Source of the DNA: AB-137-C09 sp964645625
Lineage (GTDB): Bacteria; Pseudomonadota; Zetaproteobacteria; Mariprofundales; Mariprofundaceae
Assembly: GCA_964645625.1 (NCBI GenBank)
Contig: CAZYAI010000061.1
Coordinates: forward strand, 1 to 13,450
Direction of reading: 5' to 3'
Length of the DNA stretch: 13,450 nucleotides
Shown here: piece by piece, positions 1 through 6,422 of the stretch
How positions within the stretch are numbered: the first letter of the stretch is position 1
Layout: each line of letters opens with the position of its first letter
Program-made: the position numbers and the translations under genes
Notes under the pieces: model-generated
Told to the model about the DNA's origin: nothing
Seen by the model: the letters and a program-made list of their open reading frames with translations, nothing else
The model's database searches: none

Positions 1-1
1 A

Positions 2-1723
2 TTGCCGCTAATACCGCATGGGGTGGTGTTTCATCCGTGGCTGGATCAATTCTTCACTGCCTTGGGTTCATCGTTTTTTACGCCGCACCCTGTGCCTGGG
101 CTGCTGATGTTTATTGGCATACTGCTGACGTCGCGTTATATCGCGCTGTTGGCCGTGTGTGGTTTTGCTCTTGGTTTTAGCACTTATGCCTTGCTTGCTG
201 GCAGCGCGCACCCTGCTTTGGCAAGTTGGAATGGTTTTAATTTCATCCTTACAGCGATTGCCTTGGGGGCGATTTTTACCGTGCCAGACAAGCAAAGTTT
301 CGCCCTCGCCATGATTGGTGCGGTATTGGCCGCGCTGGTCACGGCAGCAACAGAAAACTTGATGTTGGTCTATGGTTTGCCTGTGATGACCTTACCCTTC
401 CTTACCACCACGTTGATCTTATTACTGGCTTTGCGTAAACGCGAAGCCGCGCCGTCGATGCAGCTATTATTGGAGCGACCAGGCTTGCCCGAACAGAGTT
501 ATGAGCGTGTGCGTTTGGCGCAGGCGCGTCATGGTAGCTATGGCAGCGTACCGTTGTCGTTACCCTTTTATGGTCGCTGGACGGTGTACCAAGGCTTTAA
601 TGGTCCGCACACCCACCGCCCACCGTGGCACTATGCTTTGGATTTTTACATCACCGACCAAGGCACGAGCTTTCGCGGCGATGGTGCGCAATTAGAGGAT
701 TATTATTGCTTTGGTTTGCCATTGATTGCCCCTGCGCCGGCTTACGTTGTCGCGGTGGAAAACAGCTTGCCTGATAATCCGCCTGGGCATGTAGATACCC
801 TGCATAACTGGGGTAATCACATTGTTTTAGCACTCAATAATGGCTTGTATGTGTTGATTGCCCACCTCAAGCAGCACAGCGTGGAAGTCGCCGTTGGTGC
901 TTATGTTAATATGGGGCAAAAGTTGGCGGCGTGTGGCAGTTCAGGGCGTTCACCACAGCCGCATATTCATTTGCATGTGCAAACAACAGCGGCATTGGGC
1001 GCGCCGACTGTACCCTTTCACCTTGCGGCGGTGTTGCATACGCCTGCCCATGGTCATGAGCGTTATTGCTTGCACACCAGCCCCGATGCTGAAGATCAGC
1101 TTGCCATGCCGCGCTTGGATGTTCGCTTGCAAGGCAGTATTGATTTGCGTGTGGGACGAACGTTTGTGTATCGTGTCGATGACGGGCGCGATCAATCCCG
1201 TGTGACCTTGACGGTAGTGTTATCGTTAACGGGTGAATTTCGCTTGCAGTCGGACAGTGGCGCAAGTGCTGCCTTTGTCTATCATGGTGATGTGCTGGCG
1301 TTTTATGATCGTCAAGGTGGGCGTGATGCGTTGCTGGATGCCTTGGTGTTGAGCTTGGGGGTTACGCCGTTCCATGAAGGTTTGGTGCAGTGGCAAGATG
1401 CGCCAGCGATGCGATTGCTGCCGATGTCGCCCTTGCGTCGTCTTGCTGCGGCTATTTATTACCCATTGGGGGAAGGTTTAAACAGCCATTATCAGCGGCA
1501 ATGGTATTACGATCATTGGCAACAAAGCGGGACTCACCGTTTGCCCATGCCGTGGCAAGAAGATTGGCAGGCTCACACCACAGTGAGCATTGTTGCCAAC
1601 GTAGGATGCACCAAGGTGGAGATGAATGCTGATGATGGATTCCACCTTAGCGCGGTATTAGAGCAATACGGTCAACAAGGTGACGGTGGGATTCCTGCGT
1701 GGACTGTGATGAATGACGAATGA
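2..1723 (+). CDS. Urea-transporter-like membrane domain fused to M23 (LytM-type) peptidase, 5' partial
   Basis: The reading frame is already open at the window edge, so the true start lies upstream; the TTG at position 2 is not a credible start. About the first 147 visible residues are hydrophobic helices matching the second half of a urea transporter: an NGFNFILTAIALG segment (77-89) and the PVMTLPF motif (127-133), similar to the family's conserved LPxLTxPF signature. A cytoplasmic or periplasmic linker follows, then an M23 metallopeptidase fold at about 190-330 with all expected zinc and catalytic residues: H210 and D214 (HxxxD), H288 in AHL, and H321/H323 in PHIH. M23 enzymes cut peptide cross-links of peptidoglycan. 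Residues 350-573 match nothing I recognise. The missing N-terminal repeat of the transporter should be upstream. The gene leads a probable operon with the barrel and TPR genes. Transport of urea is inferred from family only. Confidence 0.85.
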   Translation: MPLIPHGVVFHPWLDQFFTALGSSFFTPHPVPGLLMFIGILLTSRYIALLAVCGFALGFSTYALLAGSAHPALASWNGFNFILTAIALGAIFTVPDKQSFALAMIGAVLAALVTAATENLMLVYGLPVMTLPFLTTTLILLLALRKREAAPSMQLLLERPGLPEQSYERVRLAQARHGSYGSVPLSLPFYGRWTVYQGFNGPHTHRPPWHYALDFYITDQGTSFRGDGAQLEDYYCFGLPLIAPAPAYVVAVENSLPDNPPGHVDTLHNWGNHIVLALNNGLYVLIAHLKQHSVEVAVGAYVNMGQKLAACGSSGRSPQPHIHLHVQTTAALGAPTVPFHLAAVLHTPAHGHERYCLHTSPDAEDQLAMPRLDVRLQGSIDLRVGRTFVYRVDDGRDQSRVTLTVVLSLTGEFRLQSDSGASAAFVYHGDVLAFYDRQGGRDALLDALVLSLGVTPFHEGLVQWQDAPAMRLLPMSPLRRLAAAIYYPLGEGLNSHYQRQWYYDHWQQSGTHRLPMPWQEDWQAHTTVSIVANVGCTKVEMNADDGFHLSAVLEQYGQQGDGGIPAWTVMNDE

Positions 1724-1738
1724 GGAATGGTGAATTAG
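1711..1738 (+). repeat. Four imperfect tandem heptamers (consensus GAATGAG)
   Basis: Four consecutive 7-bp units beginning GAAT (GAATGAC, GAATGAG, GAATGGT, GAATTAG) run through the last codons and stop of the transporter-peptidase gene and end in the Shine-Dalgarno sequence of the next gene. Similar short tandem heptamers occur between genes in filamentous cyanobacteria and other bacteria with repeat-rich genomes. The units are degenerate, so chance is possible in such a short stretch. Confidence 0.5.
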
Positions 1739-1747
1739 GAGGATGTG

Positions 1748-2638
1748 ATGAGTATGATGTGTAAAACTGGCTTGGTAGTGGCATGCTGTTTGGCGATGCC
1801 AATATTGGTTGCCGCCAATGACGATTGGCAAATAAGCAGCGATGTGCAAGCGCAATACGGCAGTTACAGTAAGTCTTTGTTGCGTGACAATGTTAGTAGT
1901 GTGGGCGCGATTATTGCCGCTGATTACCTTGAGCAAGCAGGCTTTACCGTGGCAGGTAGTAGCACGCGGGTGAAGTTTAAAACGACACCGACGATTCAGC
2001 AGCAATCGTGGTTTTTAAGTGGGCGTTATCATTTCTTTTTTGATGCCTTACCTGGTATTTTAACCCTGCGTTTGGATGGTCATGCCATCAATAATAACGA
2101 TGCCACGGGCAATACCGATGGCGTGCGGGTGATTGCGCCGCAATTATCGTTCACTAACTTTGATAAAACGTGGTATGTAGATGTGGGTTATGCGCGCTCC
2201 AGTTATAAAAATAATTTGACGCTGAATCAATACACCCCGACCTTGGGTTTTGGTTTTAATGAGCAAGCCGATTGGCTTCAGCTGCGTGGTTACCTCATTG
2301 ACGCATCCAACCCTTTGCGGGCGCAGAATAAAAAGAATACAGCAGCAGGCGAAGTGAAATGGTCGCACTGGTTTGCGCCTGGTAATATGTTAGCCGTTCA
2401 CCAGATGCAACTGGGGGTATTGGCTGGCGAACGGGTGTTTGCCGTCGATGGTGATGCCGCTGCGGTGTATAATTTGGCGGATGTACAACGTGGTTCTGCC
2501 ACTTTGGGCTTGACGTGGAAGACTTCGGATAACAGCCATATCATGCTGCTCGGTGGTCAGGAGCGTTATTTGGATAATACGATTGCTAACAGCTACACCA
2601 GCCGTTTCGGCTACGTTGATGCCTCTGTGCAGTGGTGA
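1748..2638 (+). CDS. Exported outer-membrane beta-barrel protein, unnamed family
   Basis: I chose the ATG at 1748 because AGGAGG (1737-1742) sits 5 bases upstream; a GTG at 1745 is only 2 bases from it. The product is about 296 residues. A hydrophobic signal peptide ends near the VAA-N junction at about residue 23. The mature part has no long hydrophobic helix but many alternating polar/aromatic strands (for example TWYVDVGYARS and FGYVDASVQW), and the last residue is tryptophan, the aromatic C-terminal signature recognised by the BAM machinery. An outer-membrane barrel is therefore likely. It lies 24 bp after the M23 fusion gene and its stop is 14 bp before the TPR gene start, so all three are probably co-transcribed. 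Ligand or pore function cannot be deduced. It could instead be a periplasmic beta-rich protein. Confidence 0.8.
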   Translation: MSMMCKTGLVVACCLAMPILVAANDDWQISSDVQAQYGSYSKSLLRDNVSSVGAIIAADYLEQAGFTVAGSSTRVKFKTTPTIQQQSWFLSGRYHFFFDALPGILTLRLDGHAINNNDATGNTDGVRVIAPQLSFTNFDKTWYVDVGYARSSYKNNLTLNQYTPTLGFGFNEQADWLQLRGYLIDASNPLRAQNKKNTAAGEVKWSHWFAPGNMLAVHQMQLGVLAGERVFAVDGDAAAVYNLADVQRGSATLGLTWKTSDNSHIMLLGGQERYLDNTIANSYTSRFGYVDASVQW

Positions 2639-2652
2639 AGAAGGAGGAAACC

Positions 2653-3267
2653 GTGAAAAAACACTATTGTTTGAGTGCCTGCTTGCTGGCAATGATGTGC
2701 GTGACTACAGCATCTGCAGCAGAACCAGAAAACCGTTGGGCAACGTCCTACGCCTTAGAAGCCAATGGTCAATATGAGCAAGCTGCAGCGTTAATGGTGC
2801 CAGAAATGGAACACGGCAATGCGGCTGAATTTGCGCTACTGCGCTATGGTTGGCTTAATTATTTGCAAGGGAATTATAACGATGCGATTCGTGCCTACAC
2901 CCGCGCTATGGAGCGTAATCACGCATCCATTGATGCCAAATTAGGCATCGCGCTGCCGTTGATGGCACAAAAACGCTGGCGTGAAGCACGCCGTTACCTG
3001 AATCAAGTCTTAGCGCAATCACCATACAACTATACGGCGCACGTGCGGTTATTGGTTTGCGAAGAAGGTTTGCGGCAATGGGATGCATTGCAACACCATG
3101 CCGATAATCTCACCGCTTATTACCCCACAGATGCGACGATTTTGATCTACCTTGCGCGAGCGTATGCATGGCAAGGCAAAAAGGAGAAAGCCAAAGCAGC
3201 CTATCAACAGGTACTCATCCGCAACACCCTCAACGTTGAGGCAAGTCGTTTCATCAACGGCGGTTGA
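2653..3267 (+). CDS. Secreted tetratricopeptide-repeat (TPR) protein
   Basis: The start is the GTG at 2653, placed 5 bases after AAGGAGG (2641-2647). An earlier in-frame GTG at 2632 would overlap the previous gene and bury the signal peptide. The 204-residue product begins MKKHYCLSACLLAMM, followed by a cleavage site after ASA or SAA (about residue 22-23), so it is exported to the periplasm. From about residue 50 onward it is built of helical pairs with TPR spacing: a block with YGWLNYLQGNYNDAIRAY, another with KRWREARRYLNQVLAQSP, and a last one with LARAYAWQGKKEKAKAAYQ. TPRs mediate protein-protein contacts. With an outer-membrane barrel and a peptidoglycan-hydrolase domain encoded just upstream, a scaffold role in an envelope complex is a reasonable inference. 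No partner is shown by the sequence itself. Confidence 0.85.
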   Translation: MKKHYCLSACLLAMMCVTTASAAEPENRWATSYALEANGQYEQAAALMVPEMEHGNAAEFALLRYGWLNYLQGNYNDAIRAYTRAMERNHASIDAKLGIALPLMAQKRWREARRYLNQVLAQSPYNYTAHVRLLVCEEGLRQWDALQHHADNLTAYYPTDATILIYLARAYAWQGKKEKAKAAYQQVLIRNTLNVEASRFINGG

Positions 3268-3458
3268 TGGCAGGTTGGGTTGAGGCACAAAACCCAACAA
3301 AGGAGCAGCACGGATTGTCGGCGCAAAAGCTCTTTCCACCAGATTACACGCGCATTTCTTCGCTTAACGCCATCCTTATCTAATAAGGTTTGCCCATCAG
3401 GCATTACAGCACGATGCTCTAGCGTTTGTTCTCTGCTTATATCAAATACCTTCACCAT
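3204..3458 (-). CDS. Possible small protein downstream of cysteine synthase, uncertain
   Basis: An 84-codon frame starts with an ATG overlapping the last 17 bases of the cysteine synthase gene, which would allow translational coupling. I see no good Shine-Dalgarno sequence. The first 48 or so residues are mixed and charged (a DGQTLLDKDGVKRRNARVIWWKE stretch, split here: DGQTLLDKDGV then KRRNARVIWWKE) and look protein-like. The remainder reads through the palindromic repeat and into the antisense of the TPR gene, and has a cysteine-rich composition unlike a normal protein. Either a short real gene was altered at its 3' end by the palindrome or this is chance. I do not recognise a family. Confidence 0.25.
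   Translation of the reverse strand: MVKVFDISREQTLEHRAVMPDGQTLLDKDGVKRRNARVIWWKELLRRQSVLLLCWVLCLNPTCHQPPLMKRLASTLRVLRMSTC
3252..3269. repeat. Hairpin-forming inverted repeat over the TPR stop codon
   Basis: The arms CATCAAC (3252-3258) and GTTGATG (3263-3269) pair perfectly over 7 bp with a GGCG loop. It covers the end of the TPR gene. There is no following T-run, so it is not a classical intrinsic terminator, though it may help end or stabilise the transcript. Confidence 0.5.
3271..3300. repeat. REP-like palindrome between convergent genes
   Basis: The arms GTTGGGTT (3274-3281) and AACCCAAC (3291-3298) form a perfect 8-bp stem with a 9-base loop. The wording resembles a GGTTGGGTT...AACCCAAC palindrome I recall as dispersed in many genomes of cyanobacteria and filamentous sulfur bacteria, typically between genes. 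Its position between two converging genes fits such elements. It could act as a bidirectional transcription stop or mRNA stabiliser; no T-tract follows on either strand, so intrinsic termination is unproven. Whether it is really dispersed cannot be seen in one window. Confidence 0.55.
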
Positions 3459-4380
3459 AGCTTACACGGTCGTTCGCAAAGACTGCTGTGCTGAGGTATT
3501 TTTCTCCGCCATCGGGGAAAATTGCGACGATACAGCCTGCTTGTTGCTGTGCCGCTAATTGCTCACCCAAGCGAACAGCTGCGACCATCGCGCAGCCACA
3601 GGATTGCCCACACAAAATCCCTTCTTCAAGGGCGAGGCGTTGCGTCATATCATAGGCTTCATCGGTAGCGATGCCGAATTTTTGGTCGTGAACGCTGGCA
3701 TCATAAATGCCTGGTACAATGCTGGATTCAATATGCTTCAAGCCTTCGATGCCGTGGAAAGGGGAATCAGGCTCAGCGGCAATGATTTGCACCGCAGGGT
3801 TTACTCGCTTGAGGTAACGCCCTGTACCAACCAACGTGCCTGATGTGCCCAACGAAGCGATAAAGTGGCTGACTTTACCCTCGGTTTGTTGCCAAATTTC
3901 AGGCCCTGTGGTTTGTTCATGAGCGGCTGGGTTGGCAGGGTTATTGTATTGGTCGGGCTTGAAATAACGATTCGGGTCGGCTTGGTGAATTTCCCGCGCT
4001 TTAAGAATCGCGCCATCGGAACCTTCCAACGGGTCAGAGAAAATAAGATCAGCACCAAAGGCACGGCAAATACGTTTGCGTTCATCAGAAACATTACCTG
4101 GCATCACCAAGCGCACGCGGTAACCCATCGCCGCACCAATCATAGCCAAGGCAATGCCTGTGTTACCTGAGGTGGAGTCCAAAATCGTTTTATCCGTCGT
4201 TAACAAACCACGTTCAATACCATCTTGAATCATCCGTAAAGCAGGGCGATCCTTCACCGAGCCACCAGGGTTAAAACGTTCCAGTTTTGCATAAATATGA
4301 ATATTATCAGGCAGGTGTGCTGCAATGCGAGAGAGACGAACAATCGGCGTATTGCCAATAAGATCAATAATGGTAGACAA
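3442..4380 (-). CDS. cysM: Cysteine synthase, CysM type (PLP-dependent)
   Basis: A 312-residue fold-type II PLP enzyme that makes L-cysteine by replacing the activated hydroxyl of O-acetylserine (or O-phosphoserine in some relatives) with sulfur. The PLP lysine is K43 in NPGGSVKDRPA; the substrate loop is TSGNTG (70-75); the phosphate-binding loop is GTSGT (178-182). The usual GISSGA motif near the C-terminus is GQSCGC here (258-263), a notable but conservative change. The overall wording, for example SLGTSGTLVGTGRYL and KYLST near the end, is closer to my memory of the CysM/sulfur-carrier-dependent group than to CysK, so the sulfur donor is not certain. The start is TTG at 4380, supported by AAAGGA 6 bases upstream on the minus strand. 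It is divergent from hslV and convergent with the TPR gene. Cytoplasmic. Confidence 0.88.
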   Translation of the reverse strand: MSTIIDLIGNTPIVRLSRIAAHLPDNIHIYAKLERFNPGGSVKDRPALRMIQDGIERGLLTTDKTILDSTSGNTGIALAMIGAAMGYRVRLVMPGNVSDERKRICRAFGADLIFSDPLEGSDGAILKAREIHQADPNRYFKPDQYNNPANPAAHEQTTGPEIWQQTEGKVSHFIASLGTSGTLVGTGRYLKRVNPAVQIIAAEPDSPFHGIEGLKHIESSIVPGIYDASVHDQKFGIATDEAYDMTQRLALEEGILCGQSCGCAMVAAVRLGEQLAAQQQAGCIVAIFPDGGEKYLSTAVFANDRVSYGEGI

Positions 4381-4516
4381 AATAATTCCTTTGCGATGAT
4401 GGCGTTAGAAGCGCGAATTATGCGAAATATGATTAACAATAGCTAAACTTCTAAGTCCCTGTGTAAATAATGCAAGTCGGCGATAGAGTGCGCGACGATT
4501 TGTATTTATAACAGGG
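4381..4516. promoter_or_regulatory. Divergent promoter region between cysM and hslV
   Basis: This 136-bp AT-rich gap must contain the promoters of both divergent genes. On the minus strand CATAAT (complement of 4417-4422) is a 5-of-6 match to a -10 box and would give a roughly 30-base leader for cysM. On the plus strand AATAAT (4466-4471) is a 5-of-6 match for the hslV operon. Neither has a convincing -35 box at 16-18 bp. I looked for the heat-shock sigma-32 pattern (CTTGAA and CCCCAT) expected for hslVU in enterics and did not find a good copy. Confidence 0.35.
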
Positions 4517-5071
4517 ATGTCAAACATTATGCGAGGAACAACGATTTGCTGTGTGCGCAAAGATCAATGCGTCAGTATTGCAGGTGATGGTCAAGTCACA
4601 CTGGGCGACACAGTGGTTAAACATGGAGCGCGTAAAGTGCGCAGCATCCGCAATAACCGTATTTTAAGCGGTTTTGCTGGCTCAACTGCTGATGCGATGA
4701 ATCTATTTGAACGCTTTGAAACTAAGCTGGATGAACATGGTAACAACCTCACCCGCGCTGCCGTGGCACTGGCAAAGGATTGGCGTACCGACCGTTATTT
4801 GCGCAAGCTTGAAGCGATGATGATTGTCGCCGACCATGAGCGCACGCTGATTATATCGGGTAATGGTGATGTGTTAGAGCCTGACGAAGACGTGGCAGCC
4901 ATTGGTTCAGGTGGTGCTTATGCGCGTGCTGCGGCGACGGCTTTGGTGCGCTATTCGAGCTTATCAAGCCACGAAATCGCCGAACAAAGCATGCAAATTG
5001 CTGCTGATATTTGCATCTATACCAACACCCATATTCGCGTGGAAACGCTGGAGTATCGTCGTGACAACTGA
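4517..5071 (+). CDS. hslV: HslV, proteolytic subunit of the HslUV (ClpYQ) protease
   Basis: A 184-residue N-terminal-nucleophile peptidase. Two stacked HslV hexamers form the proteolytic chamber that degrades unfolded or tagged proteins fed in by HslU in the cytoplasm. After a 7-residue propeptide (MSNIMRG) the catalytic threonine is T8 of GTTICCVR. D24 and K40 correspond to the conserved Asp17 and Lys33 of the mature enzyme, and S131 lies in the IGSGG segment. AGDGQVTLG, GFAGSTADA, AKDWRTDR and ADICIYTN are family signatures. The ATG at 4517 has AGGG directly against it with no spacer; a second ATG at 4529, 12 bases from AGGG, would give a 3-residue propeptide and is possible. It is the first gene of a five-gene operon and overlaps hslU by 11 bp. 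Confidence 0.97.
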   Translation: MSNIMRGTTICCVRKDQCVSIAGDGQVTLGDTVVKHGARKVRSIRNNRILSGFAGSTADAMNLFERFETKLDEHGNNLTRAAVALAKDWRTDRYLRKLEAMMIVADHERTLIISGNGDVLEPDEDVAAIGSGGAYARAAATALVRYSSLSSHEIAEQSMQIAADICIYTNTHIRVETLEYRRDN

Positions 5072-6407
5072 ATTAACCCCTCGTCATATTGTTCAAGAAC
5101 TGGATCGTTATATCGTCGGTCAACATGATGCTAAACGCGCCGTCGCGATTGCCTTGCGTAATCGCTGGCGTAGGCAGCAGGTGGCTTCGCCCTTGCACGA
5201 AGAGATTACCCCGAAAAACATCCTTATGATGGGGCCTACAGGCGTTGGTAAAACGGAAATTGCACGCCGTTTAGCGCGCCTTGCTAACGCGCCTTTTATT
5301 AAAGTAGAAGCCACCAAATACACCGAAGTGGGTTACGTCGGACGTGATGTCGAATCGATCATCCGTGATCTGCTGGATGCTGCCATTACCATTGTGCATG
5401 AAGAACATGTGCAACGGGTGAAATCCAAAGCCGCTGCGGCTGCCGAGGATCGCCTGCTTGATATTTTGATCCCTCACGCGGTGGAATCACCATCGACGAT
5501 TGCCACTGCCGAAACCATCGACAACCGTAATAACACCCGTGAAAAAATGCGGCATAAACTAAAGCTTGGCGAACTTGATAACCGCCAAGTGGAAATTGAA
5601 GTCCATGAAACGCCACAAATGCCGATGATGCAGATGTTCCCTAACCAAGGCGGCGGTGAAGAGATCGACATCAAGGGCATGTTTGGCAATATTTTAGGTG
5701 GTAATAAGGCGAAGAATAAACGCATGAGCGTGAGTGATGCGCGGCGTATTTTGGAGCAACAAGAGGCGGATCGCCTGATCGACAATGATCGCATTCACGA
5801 AGAGGCACGCGACCGCGCCGAAAACAGCGGCATCGTATTTATTGATGAGATTGACAAAGTAACCCACCGTGCTGGCAATAACGGTGATGTCTCCCGCGAG
5901 GGTGTGCAACGCGATTTGTTACCGCTGGTGGAAGGTACGGCGGTGAGTACGCGCCACGGTACGATTAACACTGACCACATTTTATTTATTGCCTCGGGTG
6001 CATTCCATGTTGCCAAGCCGTCGGATCTTATCCCTGAACTGCAAGGTCGCTTCCCTATTCGGGTGAATTTGTTGGCGTTGTTGGAAGATGACTTCCGCCG
6101 TATTCTTATCGAGCCTGAAGCATCATTGACGCGCCAATACACGGCACTGTTGCATACCGAAGGTGTGGAATTGGATTTCACCGAAGAGGGCATCGCAGAA
6201 ATTGCCCGCTTGGCGGTACAGATTAACGAAAAGACCGAAAACATCGGCGCACGCCGTTTGCATACATTGTTGGAGCGGGTACTCGAAGACATCAGCTTCA
6301 ACGCTTCTGATTGCAATGGCATTGCCTTGGCTGTCGATGCCGCTTATGTGCAGCAGCAATTGGGTGAAATCGCCGAAGATGAAGATTTATCGCGCTATAT
6401 TTTGTAG
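5061..6407 (+). CDS. hslU: HslU, AAA+ ATPase subunit of the HslUV protease
   Basis: A 448-residue AAA+ unfoldase that forms hexameric rings capping HslV and threads substrates into it using ATP. I chose the GTG at 5061 because it yields the standard beginning (MTTELTPRHIVQELD), has GGAG 7 bases upstream, and overlaps the hslV stop by 11 bp. Longer in-frame starts would lie deep inside hslV. Visible motifs: Walker A GPTGVGKT (58-65), the GYVG pore loop (91-94), the family-specific intermediate domain of about 110-240, Walker B IVFIDEID (258-265), arginine finger region ELQGRFP with R330, sensor-2 GARR (396-399), and the C-terminal tail ending SRYIL that docks into HslV pockets. Length is within the family's normal range. 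No anomalies seen. Confidence 0.97.
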   Translation: MTTELTPRHIVQELDRYIVGQHDAKRAVAIALRNRWRRQQVASPLHEEITPKNILMMGPTGVGKTEIARRLARLANAPFIKVEATKYTEVGYVGRDVESIIRDLLDAAITIVHEEHVQRVKSKAAAAAEDRLLDILIPHAVESPSTIATAETIDNRNNTREKMRHKLKLGELDNRQVEIEVHETPQMPMMQMFPNQGGGEEIDIKGMFGNILGGNKAKNKRMSVSDARRILEQQEADRLIDNDRIHEEARDRAENSGIVFIDEIDKVTHRAGNNGDVSREGVQRDLLPLVEGTAVSTRHGTINTDHILFIASGAFHVAKPSDLIPELQGRFPIRVNLLALLEDDFRRILIEPEASLTRQYTALLHTEGVELDFTEEGIAEIARLAVQINEKTENIGARRLHTLLERVLEDISFNASDCNGIALAVDAAYVQQQLGEIAEDEDLSRYIL

Positions 6408-6422
6408 TGCTTGGAGTTGACT

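Noticed and set aside
2632..2652. Earlier GTG start for the TPR protein
   Set aside because: It overlaps the barrel gene's last codons and adds charged residues in front of the signal peptide; GTG 2653 follows AAGGAGG at ideal spacing.
3274..3300. Classical rho-independent terminator
   Set aside because: The stem is good but no T-run follows it on either strand, so it is recorded as a palindromic repeat instead.
4440..4510. Sigma-32 heat-shock promoter for hslVU
   Set aside because: CTTCTAA and CCCTGTGT resemble parts of the consensus but are too close together; no correctly spaced pair was found.
4902..5060. Upstream in-frame extension of hslU to a GTG at 4902
   Set aside because: It overlaps hslV by 170 bp and would add 53 residues not found before the standard HslU N-terminus; GTG 5061 has a proper ribosome site.
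5795..6322. Antisense 175-codon frame within hslU
   Set aside because: Serine/arginine-rich composition and complete overlap with the conserved AAA+ core show it is a shadow frame.
6411..6422. TTG start for argH four codons upstream
   Set aside because: The GGAG ribosome site lies inside it and ArgH normally begins near the KPWGGRF segment.
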